A stretch of 52,851 nt of DNA from Clostridia bacterium (GCA_016929655.1 JAFGIJ010000007.1:1-52851), one strand, 5' to 3'; counted from the first letter of the stretch, positions 17,597 through 28,416 are shown. A program made the numbers and translations. The notes: generated by a model from the sequence alone, not told the origin.

Positions 17597-18898
17597 TTAG
17601 ATTTTATTCCCTATGACTTCTATCGCCCATAAAGGAATATTGATAAGCCATTCTTCTTTTTTATAATCAAGCATAGCAGTTCTGACTGAAATTGATGGGT
17701 TGAATTTGTCATAGTAACTCTTCAGGCTTTTGGCTTTGAGATTTGTTTCTGCTTTCACTTCAATTGGTATGATTTTTTCACCAGTATCGACTAAAAAATC
17801 TATTTCAGCACTACCCCTTTCATTTGTCCAATAATATACATCCAGGTGTTTCAATGTCTTGAACTGCTGCAGTACATATTGTTCTGTCAAAGCACCTTTG
17901 AACTCCCTGAACAATTCATTCCCATTCAATAAGACAGATTGATTCAATCTGACCATACAGGAAAGCAAGCCGACATCCAGCATAAACAATTTAAATGCTT
18001 TCAAGTCTTCGTATGCCTTCAGTGGGAGTTTTGGAGCATTGACACGTTGGACCTTATGCACTAGACCACAATCCACCAACCAAAGCATAGCCATTTCATA
18101 TTCTTTTGCCCGTGCACCATCTTTGATCAATCCATATATGAATTTTTTATTTTCCTTTGTCAGCTGAGATGGAATACTATTCCAAAGCATCCTGATTCTA
18201 GGGATTACCTCGTTTGGTGCGTGCTTTGAAAAATCCTGCTCATATGCCATTAGTATTCTTTCCTGAATTTCCCTGGCTTCATTGAAATCCATGTTCCTGG
18301 AAAAATTGGATACAACTTCCGGCATCCCCCCCACATAATAATAGTATTTAATCAAGTTAATATATTCTTGTCTAAATGTCGTTGCCATTTCAAAATTGCC
18401 TTGATCAACCAGTTCAACAAATTGTTCTTTACCCATCGCCCTCATGAATTCTGAGAAGGACAATGGATATAAATCCAAAAATTCAATTTTACCTACGGGA
18501 AATGATGTGCCCTTATGCAATGCAACTCCAAGCAATGACCCCGCACAAATAATCTGGTATTCCGGTGCATCTTCATTGAAATATTTAAGTGCAGTCAGAG
18601 CTTTTGGTACTTCCTGAATCTCGTCAAATATGAGCAATGTGTTGTAAGGATTAATTTTTTGACCTGAATATAATTCAAGACCGGTTATAATCCGGTCTAC
18701 GCTCATATCCTTGTCAAAGAGTTCTTTCATTTGCTGATTATTGTCAAAGCTGATATAGACGCTTCTTTCATATAATGTTTCCCCGAATTTTTTCATTAAC
18801 CATGTCTTGCCGACCTGCCTGGCTCCCCTTATAATCAGGGGTTTTTTGTTCTTTCTATTTTTCCATTTGACTAAATCATCCATTGCATTGCGATACAT
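17597..18898 (-). CDS. DUF4143-type ATP-binding protein (copy 1)
   Basis: A 433-residue AAA-like ATPase with Walker A RGARQVGKTWL (about 23-33), Walker B LLIFDEIQEVPK (about 88-99), sensor AGSLLGVALHKG, and a C-terminal DUF4143 region with a nuclease-like EIDFLVDTGEK then PIEVKAE signature (about 375-395). Such proteins are common, scattered accessory genes with no settled function; some act like stand-alone nucleases or defence/mobility factors. Start ATG 18898 is chosen because GAGGTG lies six bases before it; GTG 18907 is the alternative. It converges with the aldo/keto reductase and has its own promoter. Confidence 0.9.
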   Translation of the reverse strand: MYRNAMDDLVKWKNRKNKKPLIIRGARQVGKTWLMKKFGETLYERSVYISFDNNQQMKELFDKDMSVDRIITGLELYSGQKINPYNTLLIFDEIQEVPKALTALKYFNEDAPEYQIICAGSLLGVALHKGTSFPVGKIEFLDLYPLSFSEFMRAMGKEQFVELVDQGNFEMATTFRQEYINLIKYYYYVGGMPEVVSNFSRNMDFNEAREIQERILMAYEQDFSKHAPNEVIPRIRMLWNSIPSQLTKENKKFIYGLIKDGARAKEYEMAMLWLVDCGLVHKVQRVNAPKLPLKAYEDLKAFKLFMLDVGLLSCMVRLNQSVLLNGNELFREFKGALTEQYVLQQFKTLKHLDVYYWTNERGSAEIDFLVDTGEKIIPIEVKAETNLKAKSLKSYYDKFNPSISVRTAMLDYKKEEWLINIPLWAIEVIGNKI

Positions 18899-18917
18899 CT
18901 TATTCACCTCAGAAACA

Positions 18918-18946
18918 ATTATATGCTTCTTTTACATAAATTACAA
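18918..18946 (-). promoter_or_regulatory. Promoter of DUF4143 copy 1
   Basis: On the minus strand TTGTAA (18946-18941), 17 bases, then TATAAT (18923-18918). Transcription should start near 18911, about 13 bases before the ATG, giving a very short leader containing GAGGTG. Confidence 0.65.
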
Positions 18947-19193
18947 CGAATAAGTGTGCTATATTTACACTTTTTCAAGGGAATTAATGTTACATATGGT
19001 TACTCTTATGAATCTACAAGGTATTACCGGAAACCATTTCCTTGTCGTTTGTCTTTTTTCATTTTTTATTTACATTGATTCATTAAAACTTTCACTGATA
19101 CATTTCTTAAGGGCATATCACTTTATCTCAAATTTCTTTAGCACTAAGCCTCAATTTACTTAAATGATTATACTCAATTATCTTAAATTCACA
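18947..19193. other. AT-rich spacer between divergent DUF4143 genes
   Basis: About 250 bases of AT-rich sequence. A short open frame on the plus strand has no ribosome binding site or recognisable product and was not accepted. Nothing else was seen. Confidence 0.4.
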
Positions 19194-19221
19194 TTGCCAA
19201 TATATGTATTCATGATATAAT
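19194..19221 (+). promoter_or_regulatory. Promoter of DUF4143 copy 2
   Basis: TTGCCA (19194-19199), 16 bases, TATAAT (19216-19221). The predicted transcript begins near 19228, so the leader before ATG 19240 is only about 12 bases and carries GAGGT. Confidence 0.6.
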
Positions 19222-19239
19222 ATATGTGAGGTAATAATA

Positions 19240-20508
19240 ATGGCTGAAAAATATTTGAAAAGGTGTATTGATTCAGTTCTTGAGATGTATTTAGAGACTT
19301 TTGGAGCTGTGTTGATTGAGGGTCCGAAGTGGTGTGGAAAGACCACAACCGCGTCAATGCAATCAGAAAGTATAATAAAATTACAAGATCCACGAAAATT
19401 CAATGATTATTTAAAGCTCGCTGAAATTAATCCAATGGCTTTGTTAGATGGTAAAAACCCCCGATTGATTGATGAATGGCAACTGGCTCCTATATTGTGG
19501 AATGCCATACGCGCAGAAGTTGATGATCGTAACAAGGAAGGTTTATTTATATTAACTGGCTCTACTACCTTAAAAAATGATGATACAATGCATTCCGGGA
19601 CAGGTCGTATAGCTCGTTTGTTGATGAGACCGATGAGCTTATATGAATCACTTAATTCAAGCGGCCAAATATCACTATCTGAACTATTCAAACAAAACAC
19701 TGAAATAGACGGAATAACCACCAGCATATCAATTGAAGATATATCAAAATACATCTGTAGAGGTGGATGGCCATCAACTATAGGTAAAAGTGATAAAAGT
19801 TCGCAATTAATTGCAGAAGATTATGTGAATTCAATTTGTGAAAGCGAGGCCTCCAGTGTTGATGGTTTTGAGAAAAATCCAAATAGAGTAAGGGCTGTAT
19901 TACGTTCATATTCGCGTAACATCTCAACATTAGCAACAAATAGGACAATTTTAAACGACATTGCAGCAAACGATATGCAGATATCAGAGCCAACTTTATA
20001 TTCATACTTAAATGCTTTGAACAGGCTTTTTGTTATTGAAGACATCCCGGCTTGGAGTCCTTCCATACGCTCAAAGACCGTTATCCGCTCTTCAAATAAA
20101 AAGGGGATTGTCGATCCTTCACTGGCAGCCGCTTCCCTGGGAATAACTCCTGGTAATATTTTTGACGATATGAAAACTTTCGGATTCCTTTTTGAATCTC
20201 TCTGCATTCGAGATTTAAGAATATATTCTCAGGAAATTGGTGGAAAAGTTTATTATTATCGCGATCGCTATGGACTGGAATGTGATGCAGTCATCAGACT
20301 AAATGACGGTAAATACTGTTTGATTGAAATAAAACTTGGAAACACTGATATTGATAAGGGAGCTGAGAATCTAACTAAACTTAGAAATTTATTAATTGAA
20401 AACGGTAAAAAACCTCCTCAGTTCCTAGCAGTTGTAAGCGGTGGAAATCTCGCTTATACCAGAGCTGATGGTGTCAAAGTTATTCCTATTACTTGTCTGA
20501 AAAATTAG
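19240..20508 (+). CDS. DUF4143-type ATP-binding protein (copy 2)
   Basis: A 422-residue ATPase with Walker A EGPKWCGKTTTA (about 26-37), a Walker B-like PRLIDEWQLAP (about 71-81), sensor LTGSTTL, and C-terminal DUF4143 domain with LECDAVIRLNDGK then LIEIKLG (about 345-370), a PD-(D/E)xK-like arrangement. It is only distantly similar to copy 1 and is transcribed away from it. Function is unknown; accessory or mobile character is inferred from family distribution. ATG 19240 follows GTGAGGTAATAATA. Confidence 0.9.
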   Translation: MAEKYLKRCIDSVLEMYLETFGAVLIEGPKWCGKTTTASMQSESIIKLQDPRKFNDYLKLAEINPMALLDGKNPRLIDEWQLAPILWNAIRAEVDDRNKEGLFILTGSTTLKNDDTMHSGTGRIARLLMRPMSLYESLNSSGQISLSELFKQNTEIDGITTSISIEDISKYICRGGWPSTIGKSDKSSQLIAEDYVNSICESEASSVDGFEKNPNRVRAVLRSYSRNISTLATNRTILNDIAANDMQISEPTLYSYLNALNRLFVIEDIPAWSPSIRSKTVIRSSNKKGIVDPSLAAASLGITPGNIFDDMKTFGFLFESLCIRDLRIYSQEIGGKVYYYRDRYGLECDAVIRLNDGKYCLIEIKLGNTDIDKGAENLTKLRNLLIENGKKPPQFLAVVSGGNLAYTRADGVKVIPITCLKN

Positions 20509-20677
20509 CAGGCGTTTAGGAGTTCACATACAAACTCAGGCCCTGAACGAACCTGCCGTAATGATTTTTTCGAATTACCAATAATCAGCAAGCACCATTA
20601 TTTGAAGGCATTACACAATATCAACTATTAATTATACAAGATGGAAAATCATATTGCCGGAGTTATTGCGTAGACTC

Positions 20678-21403
20678 TTATTCAATATTGCTCAAACTAA
20701 GTTTTACATCTGAATTTTCATAATGTACCGGATACCTGTTTTCGTCATTTGTGTACCACATATACATTCTTGGCTTCGGTCCCAGAACAAGGCCTGTGTA
20801 TTTCATTTCCACTTTTATACATTCAAATGTCCCATAGGGTGATTCAATGGTCTCAATCCCCTGATATGAAATTCTGAACGGAATTATTTCACCGGCATCT
20901 ATTATTGAGATGTTGATGTTCTTCTCAAAGCCCTCTTCCATCGATAATGCACCAATGGTAAACAGCAGTGCTTCATTATCCAGGTAATATGCAGGAAGCT
21001 CAAGGGATTTTGTTTCCCTCTCTGCTGCTGTTCCGGCAACCATTTCAAGGGTTTCTCCATATTCAGCATTTATTTCCCAGTTTCTGTCCGGTTCAAGGTC
21101 ATATGTATTGCTCTTATATGCGCTGATTGGCAAAAGAGTATCTGCATTGAAGGTCGAGGCTGAAATAAACATCCCCTCCTCAAAATCAATTTCAACTTTT
21201 GTTGATACAAGTCCGTTTTCAACGATGACTTCATATATGACATCATTTACAACATCATCTTCAGTTCTATCATATGTGAATGTATGGCTTTCCTTGAAAA
21301 TATCCTTTGTTTCAAAAGTGTCGTCGCTGAATCCGGGTTTGCACCCTGTAAACAGTAATGCAATGGTTATTGCAAGTATCAAATATTTATAGTACCTTTT
21401 CAT
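20678..21403 (-). CDS. Predicted lipoprotein, DUF3108-like
   Basis: A 241-residue protein with a lipoprotein signal: basic MKRYYK start, hydrophobic stretch and lipobox LLFTGC (cysteine at 21). The mature part is beta-rich and ends with PYGTFECIKVEMKYTG then MYMWYTNDENRYPVHYE, reminiscent of DUF3108 outer-surface proteins. No enzymatic motif. It follows the small unknown gene by one base and so shares the transcript of the branched-chain amino acid genes, but a functional link is not evident. Confidence 0.8.
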   Translation of the reverse strand: MKRYYKYLILAITIALLFTGCKPGFSDDTFETKDIFKESHTFTYDRTEDDVVNDVIYEVIVENGLVSTKVEIDFEEGMFISASTFNADTLLPISAYKSNTYDLEPDRNWEINAEYGETLEMVAGTAAERETKSLELPAYYLDNEALLFTIGALSMEEGFEKNINISIIDAGEIIPFRISYQGIETIESPYGTFECIKVEMKYTGLVLGPKPRMYMWYTNDENRYPVHYENSDVKLSLSNIE

Positions 21404-21404
21404 A

Positions 21405-21665
21405 TCATACCTCTATTTCAAGTACAAATTTATCAAAGTATACTTCTTCGATGAACTGTTCCCTGTCGAAGAATGTTTTTCTGTACTGGGCTATCTCCCT
21501 TGTATTCTTTTTCAGCCATATCGGAACAGGAATTTCAAGCTGCCGACAGAGCAATACAAAGGCCTCTTCCATGATATCATGAAAAGGCTTTTCAGTGTTC
21601 ACACCTTCTGTCTTCGCTTCCTTTATGAATGTATTGCCTATGACAAGCTTCCCGTAAAGATTCAT
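21405..21665 (-). CDS. Small protein of unknown function
   Basis: An 86-residue soluble protein starting at ATG 21665 with AGGAAGG five bases upstream. It is mixed alpha/beta, rich in charged residues, with no cysteine pair or motif except one cysteine in LLCRQLE. It is placed one base after the cimA stop region and one base before the lipoprotein gene. No family was recognised. Coupling to cimA suggests it is really translated. Confidence 0.7.
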   Translation of the reverse strand: MNLYGKLVIGNTFIKEAKTEGVNTEKPFHDIMEEAFVLLCRQLEIPVPIWLKKNTREIAQYRKTFFDREQFIEEVYFDKFVLEIEV

Positions 21666-21666
21666 T

Positions 21667-23229
21667 TCAGCCTTCCTGACACATGCAATACTCAATTGAA
21701 TCCACCAGTGCAAGCCAGCTGGCCTCTATGATGTCCGTGGATACTCCGATTGTTGTCCATTCGTTTTTCCCATCGGTTGTTTCAATAAGAACCCTGACCT
21801 TGGCTGCCGTTGCCATCTCTGAGTCCAGCACACGGACTTTGTAGTCTGTTAATTTTATCTGTTGTAGATTCGGATAGAATTTAGTAAGTGCCTTTCTTAG
21901 TGCTCCATCAAGGGCATCAACAGGCCCGTCCCCTTCAGCTGCGGTGACCTCAAACTCGTCGCCGACCTTTATTTTTATCATAGCTGTAGAATTTACATTG
22001 TTATAACTTGGTTCATTGACCATAACCTTGAATTCAACCAACTCAAAAGAGTGTTTATACAGACCAAGTATCCTACGGATAATCAGCTCAAAACTAGCTT
22101 CAGCTGCTTCGTATTGATAACCAAGGAATTCCATTTCCTTCAGTTTATTCATTATCTCTCTGGTTTTCGGATCCTTTTTGGTTATTTTAGGATCGATTTT
22201 ACCGAGAAGTTTCATTACCGAACTTCCACCGGCTACTTCACTCATGAGTATATGTCTGCTGTTTCCTACTTCGGATGGGTCAAAGAGTTCATATGACTTT
22301 GTATTCTTTGTAAGTGCATCCGTGTGCATGCCACCTTTATGTGAAAAAGCAGCGGAACCCACAAAAGGGGATTCATCATGTAAGGAAAGATTGGCAACTT
22401 CACTTATAAATACGGCAGTTTCTGACCAGAATGGCATTTGATTTTCAGGTATGCAGTCATAATTTCTGAGTAACTGCAGGTTCGGAACTATGGTTGTAAG
22501 ATTGGCATTTCCGCATCTTTCCCCCAGTCCGTTCATTGTTCCCTGGACCTGGATTGCTCCTGCTTCAACAGCTGCAATGGTTGAAGCTACCGCCATTCCA
22601 TTGTCATTATGGCAGTGTATTCCTATCTGTACATTGAATTTCTCAATTACAGTTTTGCTCATTTCATAAGTTTCAGTAGGAAAGGTTCCGCCGCGTGTGT
22701 CACATAGACAAAGCGAGAATGCTCCGCTTTCAACTGCCGCTTCCAGGGTTTTCATTGCATAATCAGGATTGGCTTTGTAACCGTCAAAGAAATGTTCTGC
22801 ATCAAATATTACATCAAAGCCCTTTTCAACAAGGAAGCTGATTGAATCACTTATCATTTCAAGGTTTTCTTCAAGGGTGGTCTTTAAAATTTCAGTGACA
22901 TGGAAATCCCAGCTCTTTCCAAACACTGCAGCGGTCTTCACACCTGATGCAACTATATGCATTAAATTAGTATCTTCTGAAGCTTTTATGCCGGGTCTTC
23001 TGGTACTTCCGAATGCAACAATCTTTGAGTGATTTAGTTTTATATCCTTTATACTGTTGAAAAATTCAGCGTCCTTGGGATTGGAACCTGGATTTCCTGC
23101 TTCAATATAATCAATGCCGGCATCGTCAAGTTTTTTAACAATCTTTATTTTATCCTTTACTGTAAAAGAAACACTTTTTCCCTGGGCACCATCCCTTAAA
23201 GTCGAATCATAAACATATATCTTATTCAT
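21667..23229 (-). CDS. cimA: (R)-citramalate synthase
   Basis: A 520-residue member of the isopropylmalate synthase family. It has YDSTLRDGAQG near the start (TIM-barrel metal aspartate), GIHCHNDNGMAVA (about 205-217), NGLGERCGNANL (about 233-244) and a C-terminal LeuA dimer regulatory domain from about 390. DGAQG plus CDTRGGTFP is the CimA form, as opposed to LeuA's DGEQTPG. It condenses pyruvate and acetyl-CoA to citramalate, the threonine-independent entry to isoleucine. ATG 23229 has GGAG with good spacing and overlaps the leuA stop by 8 bases. Confidence 0.93.
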   Translation of the reverse strand: MNKIYVYDSTLRDGAQGKSVSFTVKDKIKIVKKLDDAGIDYIEAGNPGSNPKDAEFFNSIKDIKLNHSKIVAFGSTRRPGIKASEDTNLMHIVASGVKTAAVFGKSWDFHVTEILKTTLEENLEMISDSISFLVEKGFDVIFDAEHFFDGYKANPDYAMKTLEAAVESGAFSLCLCDTRGGTFPTETYEMSKTVIEKFNVQIGIHCHNDNGMAVASTIAAVEAGAIQVQGTMNGLGERCGNANLTTIVPNLQLLRNYDCIPENQMPFWSETAVFISEVANLSLHDESPFVGSAAFSHKGGMHTDALTKNTKSYELFDPSEVGNSRHILMSEVAGGSSVMKLLGKIDPKITKKDPKTREIMNKLKEMEFLGYQYEAAEASFELIIRRILGLYKHSFELVEFKVMVNEPSYNNVNSTAMIKIKVGDEFEVTAAEGDGPVDALDGALRKALTKFYPNLQQIKLTDYKVRVLDSEMATAAKVRVLIETTDGKNEWTTIGVSTDIIEASWLALVDSIEYCMCQEG

Positions 23230-24760
23230 CAGATTCTCCATTACCATTGCTGTTGATTACGGAATAGGCTCTGTTGGCTGCGTTGAGATAAGCTTTTATA
23301 CTGGCTTCAATTATATCCGTTGACACTCCGTGTCCCACAAAACGATGGCCATCCTTCAGAACCTTGACATTGACTTCACCCATGGCATCCTTACCACCGG
23401 TAACCGCCTTGATTTTATAGTCTTCAAGTCTCATAGGGAATTTCATGCATCTGTCAATTGCGTTCAGGGCTGCATCAATGGGACCATCACCTGTTGCGGC
23501 TTCCGTTATATATTCATCACCCTTTTTCAATTTTATGGTAGCCGTTGAAATAAGTTTGTTACCACTGCTTATCTGGAACTGATCGAGCTCGAACACTTCT
23601 TCCACCTTGAACATTTTTTCAAGAAGAATTGCATCAATATCCTCCGTAAGAACCTGTTTTTTCTTATCAGCCAGATCCTTGAATTTTATAAATGCATCAT
23701 TCAGGTCCTCTTTTGTAAGGTCATAACCCATTTCCTTGAGCTTTTCCTCAAAGGCATGGCGTCCTGAATGTTTTCCAAGAACCATGTTGTTGTGCTTTAG
23801 CCCGATTGATTCAGGTGTCATTATTTCATAGGTGGTTTTTTCTGCCATGATTCCATGCTGATGTATACCTGACTCATGTGCAAATGCATTTTTACCAACA
23901 ATGGCTTTGTTGGGCTGAACATTAACTCCGGTGAGTGTACTCACAAGATTGCTGGTTTTACTTATCAAGGTTGTGTTTATTCCATGGCTGAAATCATAGA
24001 AGTCTTTTCTTGTGTCAATTGCCATTATGATTTCTTCGAGGGCTGCATTTCCTGCCCTTTCACCCAATCCGTTTATTGTACATTCCACAAGGTCTGCTCC
24101 ATTCTGGATGGCAGAAAGTGAATTGGCTACAGCCAGTCCCAGGTCATTGTGGCAATGAACTGAAATTCCAACGGTTTCAATACCCTTTACATTTGCCTTT
24201 ATGTCCTTGATCAATTTTCCGAACTCATCAGGAGTTGTATATCCTACAGTATCCGGTACATTGAGCATTATTGCCCCAGCTTCAATGGCTGCCTCGTAAA
24301 CCTTGTACAGAAATTCGCGTCTTGACCTGCTGGCATCCTCTGCTGAAAATTCAACATAATCAGTATATGCCTTAGCCCTGGCAACCATGGTTCTGGTTCG
24401 TTCAAGAACTTCTTCCTCGGTCATCCTCAGCTTGAACTTCATATGTATGTCACTGGTTGCAATGAATGTGTGAATGCCCGGGTTCTTGGCTCCCTTAACT
24501 GCTTCCCATGCAGTGTCAATGTCTTTCTCAACAGCTCTTGCAAGACTTGTTACAGTACAGTTCCTGACTGTTTCAGCAACAGCTTTGACCGCTTCGAAGT
24601 CACCCTTTGATGTTATTGCGAATCCGGCTTCAATGGTATCCACGCCAAGTAGTTCAAGCTGCCTTGCTATTGCAGTTTTTTCTTCCAGGTTCAGGCTTAC
24701 TCCGGGAGTCTGTTCGCCGTCTCTGAGTGTTGTATCAAGTATCCTTATTCTTCTTGTCAT
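23222..24760 (-). CDS. leuA: 2-isopropylmalate synthase
   Basis: A 512-residue long-form LeuA. It has [15 protein letters not shown] (residues 8-22), [16 protein letters not shown] (about 200-215), [14 protein letters not shown], and [15 protein letters not shown] (about 290-304), then a C-terminal leucine-binding regulatory domain with [12 protein letters not shown]. It makes 2-isopropylmalate from 2-ketoisovalerate and acetyl-CoA, the first leucine-specific step, and is normally feedback inhibited by leucine. ATG 24760 follows GGAAGGTGG; an in-frame GTG at 24769 lies inside that site and is less likely. Confidence 0.96.
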   Translation of the reverse strand: MTRRIRILDTTLRDGEQTPGVSLNLEEKTAIARQLELLGVDTIEAGFAITSKGDFEAVKAVAETVRNCTVTSLARAVEKDIDTAWEAVKGAKNPGIHTFIATSDIHMKFKLRMTEEEVLERTRTMVARAKAYTDYVEFSAEDASRSRREFLYKVYEAAIEAGAIMLNVPDTVGYTTPDEFGKLIKDIKANVKGIETVGISVHCHNDLGLAVANSLSAIQNGADLVECTINGLGERAGNAALEEIIMAIDTRKDFYDFSHGINTTLISKTSNLVSTLTGVNVQPNKAIVGKNAFAHESGIHQHGIMAEKTTYEIMTPESIGLKHNNMVLGKHSGRHAFEEKLKEMGYDLTKEDLNDAFIKFKDLADKKKQVLTEDIDAILLEKMFKVEEVFELDQFQISSGNKLISTATIKLKKGDEYITEAATGDGPIDAALNAIDRCMKFPMRLEDYKIKAVTGGKDAMGEVNVKVLKDGHRFVGHGVSTDIIEASIKAYLNAANRAYSVINSNGNGESDE

Positions 24761-24789
24761 GAATTCCACCTTCCTTCTTTTATAAACAA

Positions 24790-24810
24790 TACCCGGCTCT
24801 TCGCCGGGTA
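24790..24810 (-). other. Hairpin between ilvC and leuA
   Basis: The minus-strand transcript can form TACCCGGC-GAAGA-GCCGGGTA, a perfect 8-base-pair stem. It is followed by UUGUUUAUAAAAG, which is only a weak U tract, so it is more likely an mRNA processing/stability element or leaky terminator than a full stop. Confidence 0.6.
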
Positions 24811-24818
24811 CCTGTTCT

Positions 24819-26329
<1,511 letters not shown>

Positions 26330-26391
26330 CAGTGCACCTCCTGTTTAATTGCCCTATATAATATCACATTTTCGTTTATGTAGTATTAAAA

Positions 26392-26420
26392 ATAATAATG
26401 AATAAATATGCAATTGTCAA
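26392..26420 (-). promoter_or_regulatory. Promoter of the ilvN-ilvC-leuA-cimA operon
   Basis: On the minus strand TTGACA (26420-26415), 17 bases, TATTAT (26397-26392). Transcription would begin near 26385 and leave a leader of about 55 bases, too short for a T-box or a leader-peptide attenuator. Confidence 0.75.
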
Positions 26421-26465
26421 GAAACACTATGTTTTGCGGCCCTTATTACAAAGCGCCGCTGTTAT

Positions 26466-26720
26466 ATGACAACTTGGTGTGACTTCTCTTTTATCAGGTA
26501 TTATATTCACTGTATGTTTTATATCATACCCGTACTGCTTGATATACTGAAATACTTTGTACTTTACCTGCTTCACTTGAATGACTTGGAAAACAAAGAT
26601 ATTAAGCCATACACCCTTTGGTTTGGCGGCTTGTTCTTTTTGACCAAATTAATACCCTTCTTTTTTCTGCCGGATGAAAACCTTAAACAACCCGTAATTC
26701 AGAATTTTTCAATCGGCTGA
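26466..26720 (+). CDS. Possible small membrane protein (doubtful)
   Basis: An open frame of 84 codons (68 if the internal ATG at 26514 is used) with two hydrophobic stretches separated by HLNDLENKDIKPYTLWFGG. Neither ATG has a good ribosome binding site. It lies in a 476-base gap between the ilvN promoter and the higA end; apart from this frame and the promoter nothing else was seen there. It may be a real two-helix membrane protein or chance. Confidence 0.3.
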   Translation: MTTWCDFSFIRYYIHCMFYIIPVLLDILKYFVLYLLHLNDLENKDIKPYTLWFGGLFFLTKLIPFFFLPDENLKQPVIQNFSIG

Positions 26721-26805
26721 AACTCTCATGACTGAAGAAACGGGTGTTATTAACTAAGTTATATAGATCCAAATATGTAAGTTTTCTTAAAACATATTAT
26801 TCTGC

Positions 26806-27120
26806 TTATACCTTAACCAGTACAATTTCCTGGTTTTCATCGTGAGTTCCCCTTGGATACACTTTTATTTCCATGCCCATGCCAAGTTCATTCATATAGT
26901 TTATCAAGGTTGAAATTTTTATATCCTTTCTGGATTCAAGTTTTGAAATACCTGACTGTGAAAATGATTTAATCTCATTCTGTCTGATTCCCTGCATTTT
27001 TCTGAGCTCAGAAAATTTTATCAGGAAAATATCATGTGCAGCTTCACGCTTTGCCTGCTCTGTTTCTGTCACACTTAATTCACCTTCAAGCTTGCTTATA
27101 TAATCTTCATATATCTTCAT
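26806..27120 (-). CDS. HigA-like antitoxin with XRE helix-turn-helix
   Basis: A 104-residue protein. The N-terminal helical part carries AKREAAHDIFLIKFSELRK-like family sequence and the C-terminal half is an XRE domain (MQGIRQNEIKSFSQSGISKL, about 47-66). The order toxin-then-antitoxin is that of higBA loci. The antitoxin would neutralise the toxin and repress the promoter through the palindrome at 27508-27523. ATG 27120 follows GAGG; the toxin's restored reading frame would overlap it by 14 bases. Confidence 0.85.
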   Translation of the reverse strand: MKIYEDYISKLEGELSVTETEQAKREAAHDIFLIKFSELRKMQGIRQNEIKSFSQSGISKLESRKDIKISTLINYMNELGMGMEIKVYPRGTHDENQEIVLVKV

Positions 27121-27465
27121 TTGATTCACCCTCACCAGCGAAATATTTATAATAAATATTTTCTGCTGTATTGATCATGGTTTTGTAGAATCTTTTATTC
27201 CCTGACTTGTCTCCACCTATCAGTAAAAAATCTCCCTTTTTCTATCAATCACATAGAATATCCGAATTTCCTGATTCAACGCACTGATTCTTAGTTCCTT
27301 CAAATTGGATAAACGGCTTCCATCTATTGAGTCAGCATACGGTCTCCCAAGTTGTGGTCCAAACCTTTTCAACAAATATAATCGCGAAAGTATTTTTGCT
27401 TTGGTTTTAGTGTCAAGGTTTTCTATCCAACAGTCAAATTCCTGAGTTGCGTTTACTTTCCACAT
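27107..27465 (-). pseudogene. HigB/RelE-family toxin with a frameshift at a T6 run
   Basis: From ATG 27465 the frame reads MWKVNATQEFDCWIENL and GPQLGRPYADSIDGSRLSN, a Gp49/HigB-type toxin, but it stops at 27220 after RIFYVIDRKREIFY. In the -1 frame, directly after the T6 run (27230-27225 on this strand), the family C terminus continues: LLIGGDKSGNKRFYK, then TMINTAENIYYKYF, ending at TGA 27107. The joined protein would be about 119 residues, the normal length, and would overlap the antitoxin start. Either the gene is broken by one lost T, or ribosomes or polymerase slip at T6, or the read has an indel. Confidence 0.8.
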
Positions 27466-27507
27466 CAATATTACCACCACAAAATATGAAGTCAAGTGAA
27501 TATTTTT

Positions 27508-27523
27508 ATTTTGTGTACAAAAT
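27508..27523. promoter_or_regulatory. Palindromic operator of the higBA locus
   Basis: A perfect dyad ATTTTGT-GT-ACAAAAT lies between the promoter and the toxin start, about 6-21 bases into the transcript. XRE antitoxins typically bind such sites to autorepress. Confidence 0.55.
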
Positions 27524-27535
27524 CACTTAAATGGC

Positions 27536-27564
27536 ATTATATATCAAATTTTACTAAATGACAA
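27536..27564 (-). promoter_or_regulatory. Promoter of the higBA locus
   Basis: On the minus strand TTGTCA (27564-27559), 17 bases, TATAAT (27541-27536). It is a near-consensus promoter directly upstream of the operator dyad. Confidence 0.7.
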
Positions 27565-27573
27565 TAATTGTTA

Positions 27574-28416
27574 TTATATAATTACTCTGTTCAAATGCTT
27601 CTTTGCTATCCTCTGAAGCTCTATGAGTTTTCTGAAGTTCTGCACCGGTTTGTCAGTCATCTTGTACATCGGTCTGAAAGGTATAATATGAAAAGGTATG
27701 TTCTTATCAACTGAAGCAAGCCACATGCACATTCTCTCCATTTCTTCCTCTGAGTCATTTACTCCCGGAATCGAAAGATTCGTTATTTCAACGTGGCACT
27801 TTCCTGAAACAGCTTTGATTGTCTCTTTGACGGGTTCAAGGTGACCTCCGCATATATTTCGGTAGAATTCATCATTGAATGCCTTCAGATCTATATTCAT
27901 TGCATCTACATATTGCAATAGTAATTCCATTGGTTCAGGGTTTATATATCCATTTGTTACCAGAACAACCTTTAGTCCAAGTTCCATGGCAAGCTTTGCT
28001 GAATCCAGTACATATTCATACCAAATGATCGGTTCATTATATGTAAATGCTATTCCAATGTTATTGTTCAGGTTCCCGGCAGCTTCACATAGTTCCGAAG
28101 GACTGAGTTCCCTGACATCCGGCATTTCTCTGGATATTTGATAATTCTGGCAGAATGAGCATCTGAAATTGCACCCGAATGTTCCAACTGAAAGTATGTG
28201 GCTTCCCGGCATAAAATAATCAAGCGGCTTTTTTTCTATTGGATCGAGTGCCAGTGATGACACTTTTCCATATGTTAATGTTTCGAGTATTCCACCTGTG
28301 TTTTTTCTGGCATTGCATAGTCCTGTTGACCCTTCGTTCAGCAGGCAGTTACTGGGGCACAGATTGCATCTGACCTTTTTACCGCCGACCTTTGAAAAGA
28401 ACATTGCTTCCTTCAT
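27574..28416 (-). CDS. amrS: AmmeMemoRadiSam system radical SAM enzyme
   Basis: A 280-residue radical SAM protein. An N-terminal cysteine set VRCNLCPSNCLLNEGSTGLC (residues 15-34) resembles an auxiliary iron-sulfur or zinc site, and the radical SAM motif CNFRCSFCQNYQ lies at about 82-93. FTYNEPIIWYEY, LVTNGYINPEP and NIDLKAFND follow, all typical of the pyruvate formate-lyase activating enzyme-like group. The downstream half of the fused MEMO/AMMECR1 system, it overlaps its partner gene as ATGA. The reaction of this conserved three-part system is, to my knowledge, not firmly settled. Confidence 0.9.
   Translation of the reverse strand: MKEAMFFSKVGGKKVRCNLCPSNCLLNEGSTGLCNARKNTGGILETLTYGKVSSLALDPIEKKPLDYFMPGSHILSVGTFGCNFRCSFCQNYQISREMPDVRELSPSELCEAAGNLNNNIGIAFTYNEPIIWYEYVLDSAKLAMELGLKVVLVTNGYINPEPMELLLQYVDAMNIDLKAFNDEFYRNICGGHLEPVKETIKAVSGKCHVEITNLSIPGVNDSEEEMERMCMWLASVDKNIPFHIIPFRPMYKMTDKPVQNFRKLIELQRIAKKHLNRVII

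Noticed and set aside
26330-26385. T-box or leader-peptide attenuator before ilvN
   Set aside because: The leader is about 55 bases with no T-box core, no run of branched-chain codons and no terminator stem.
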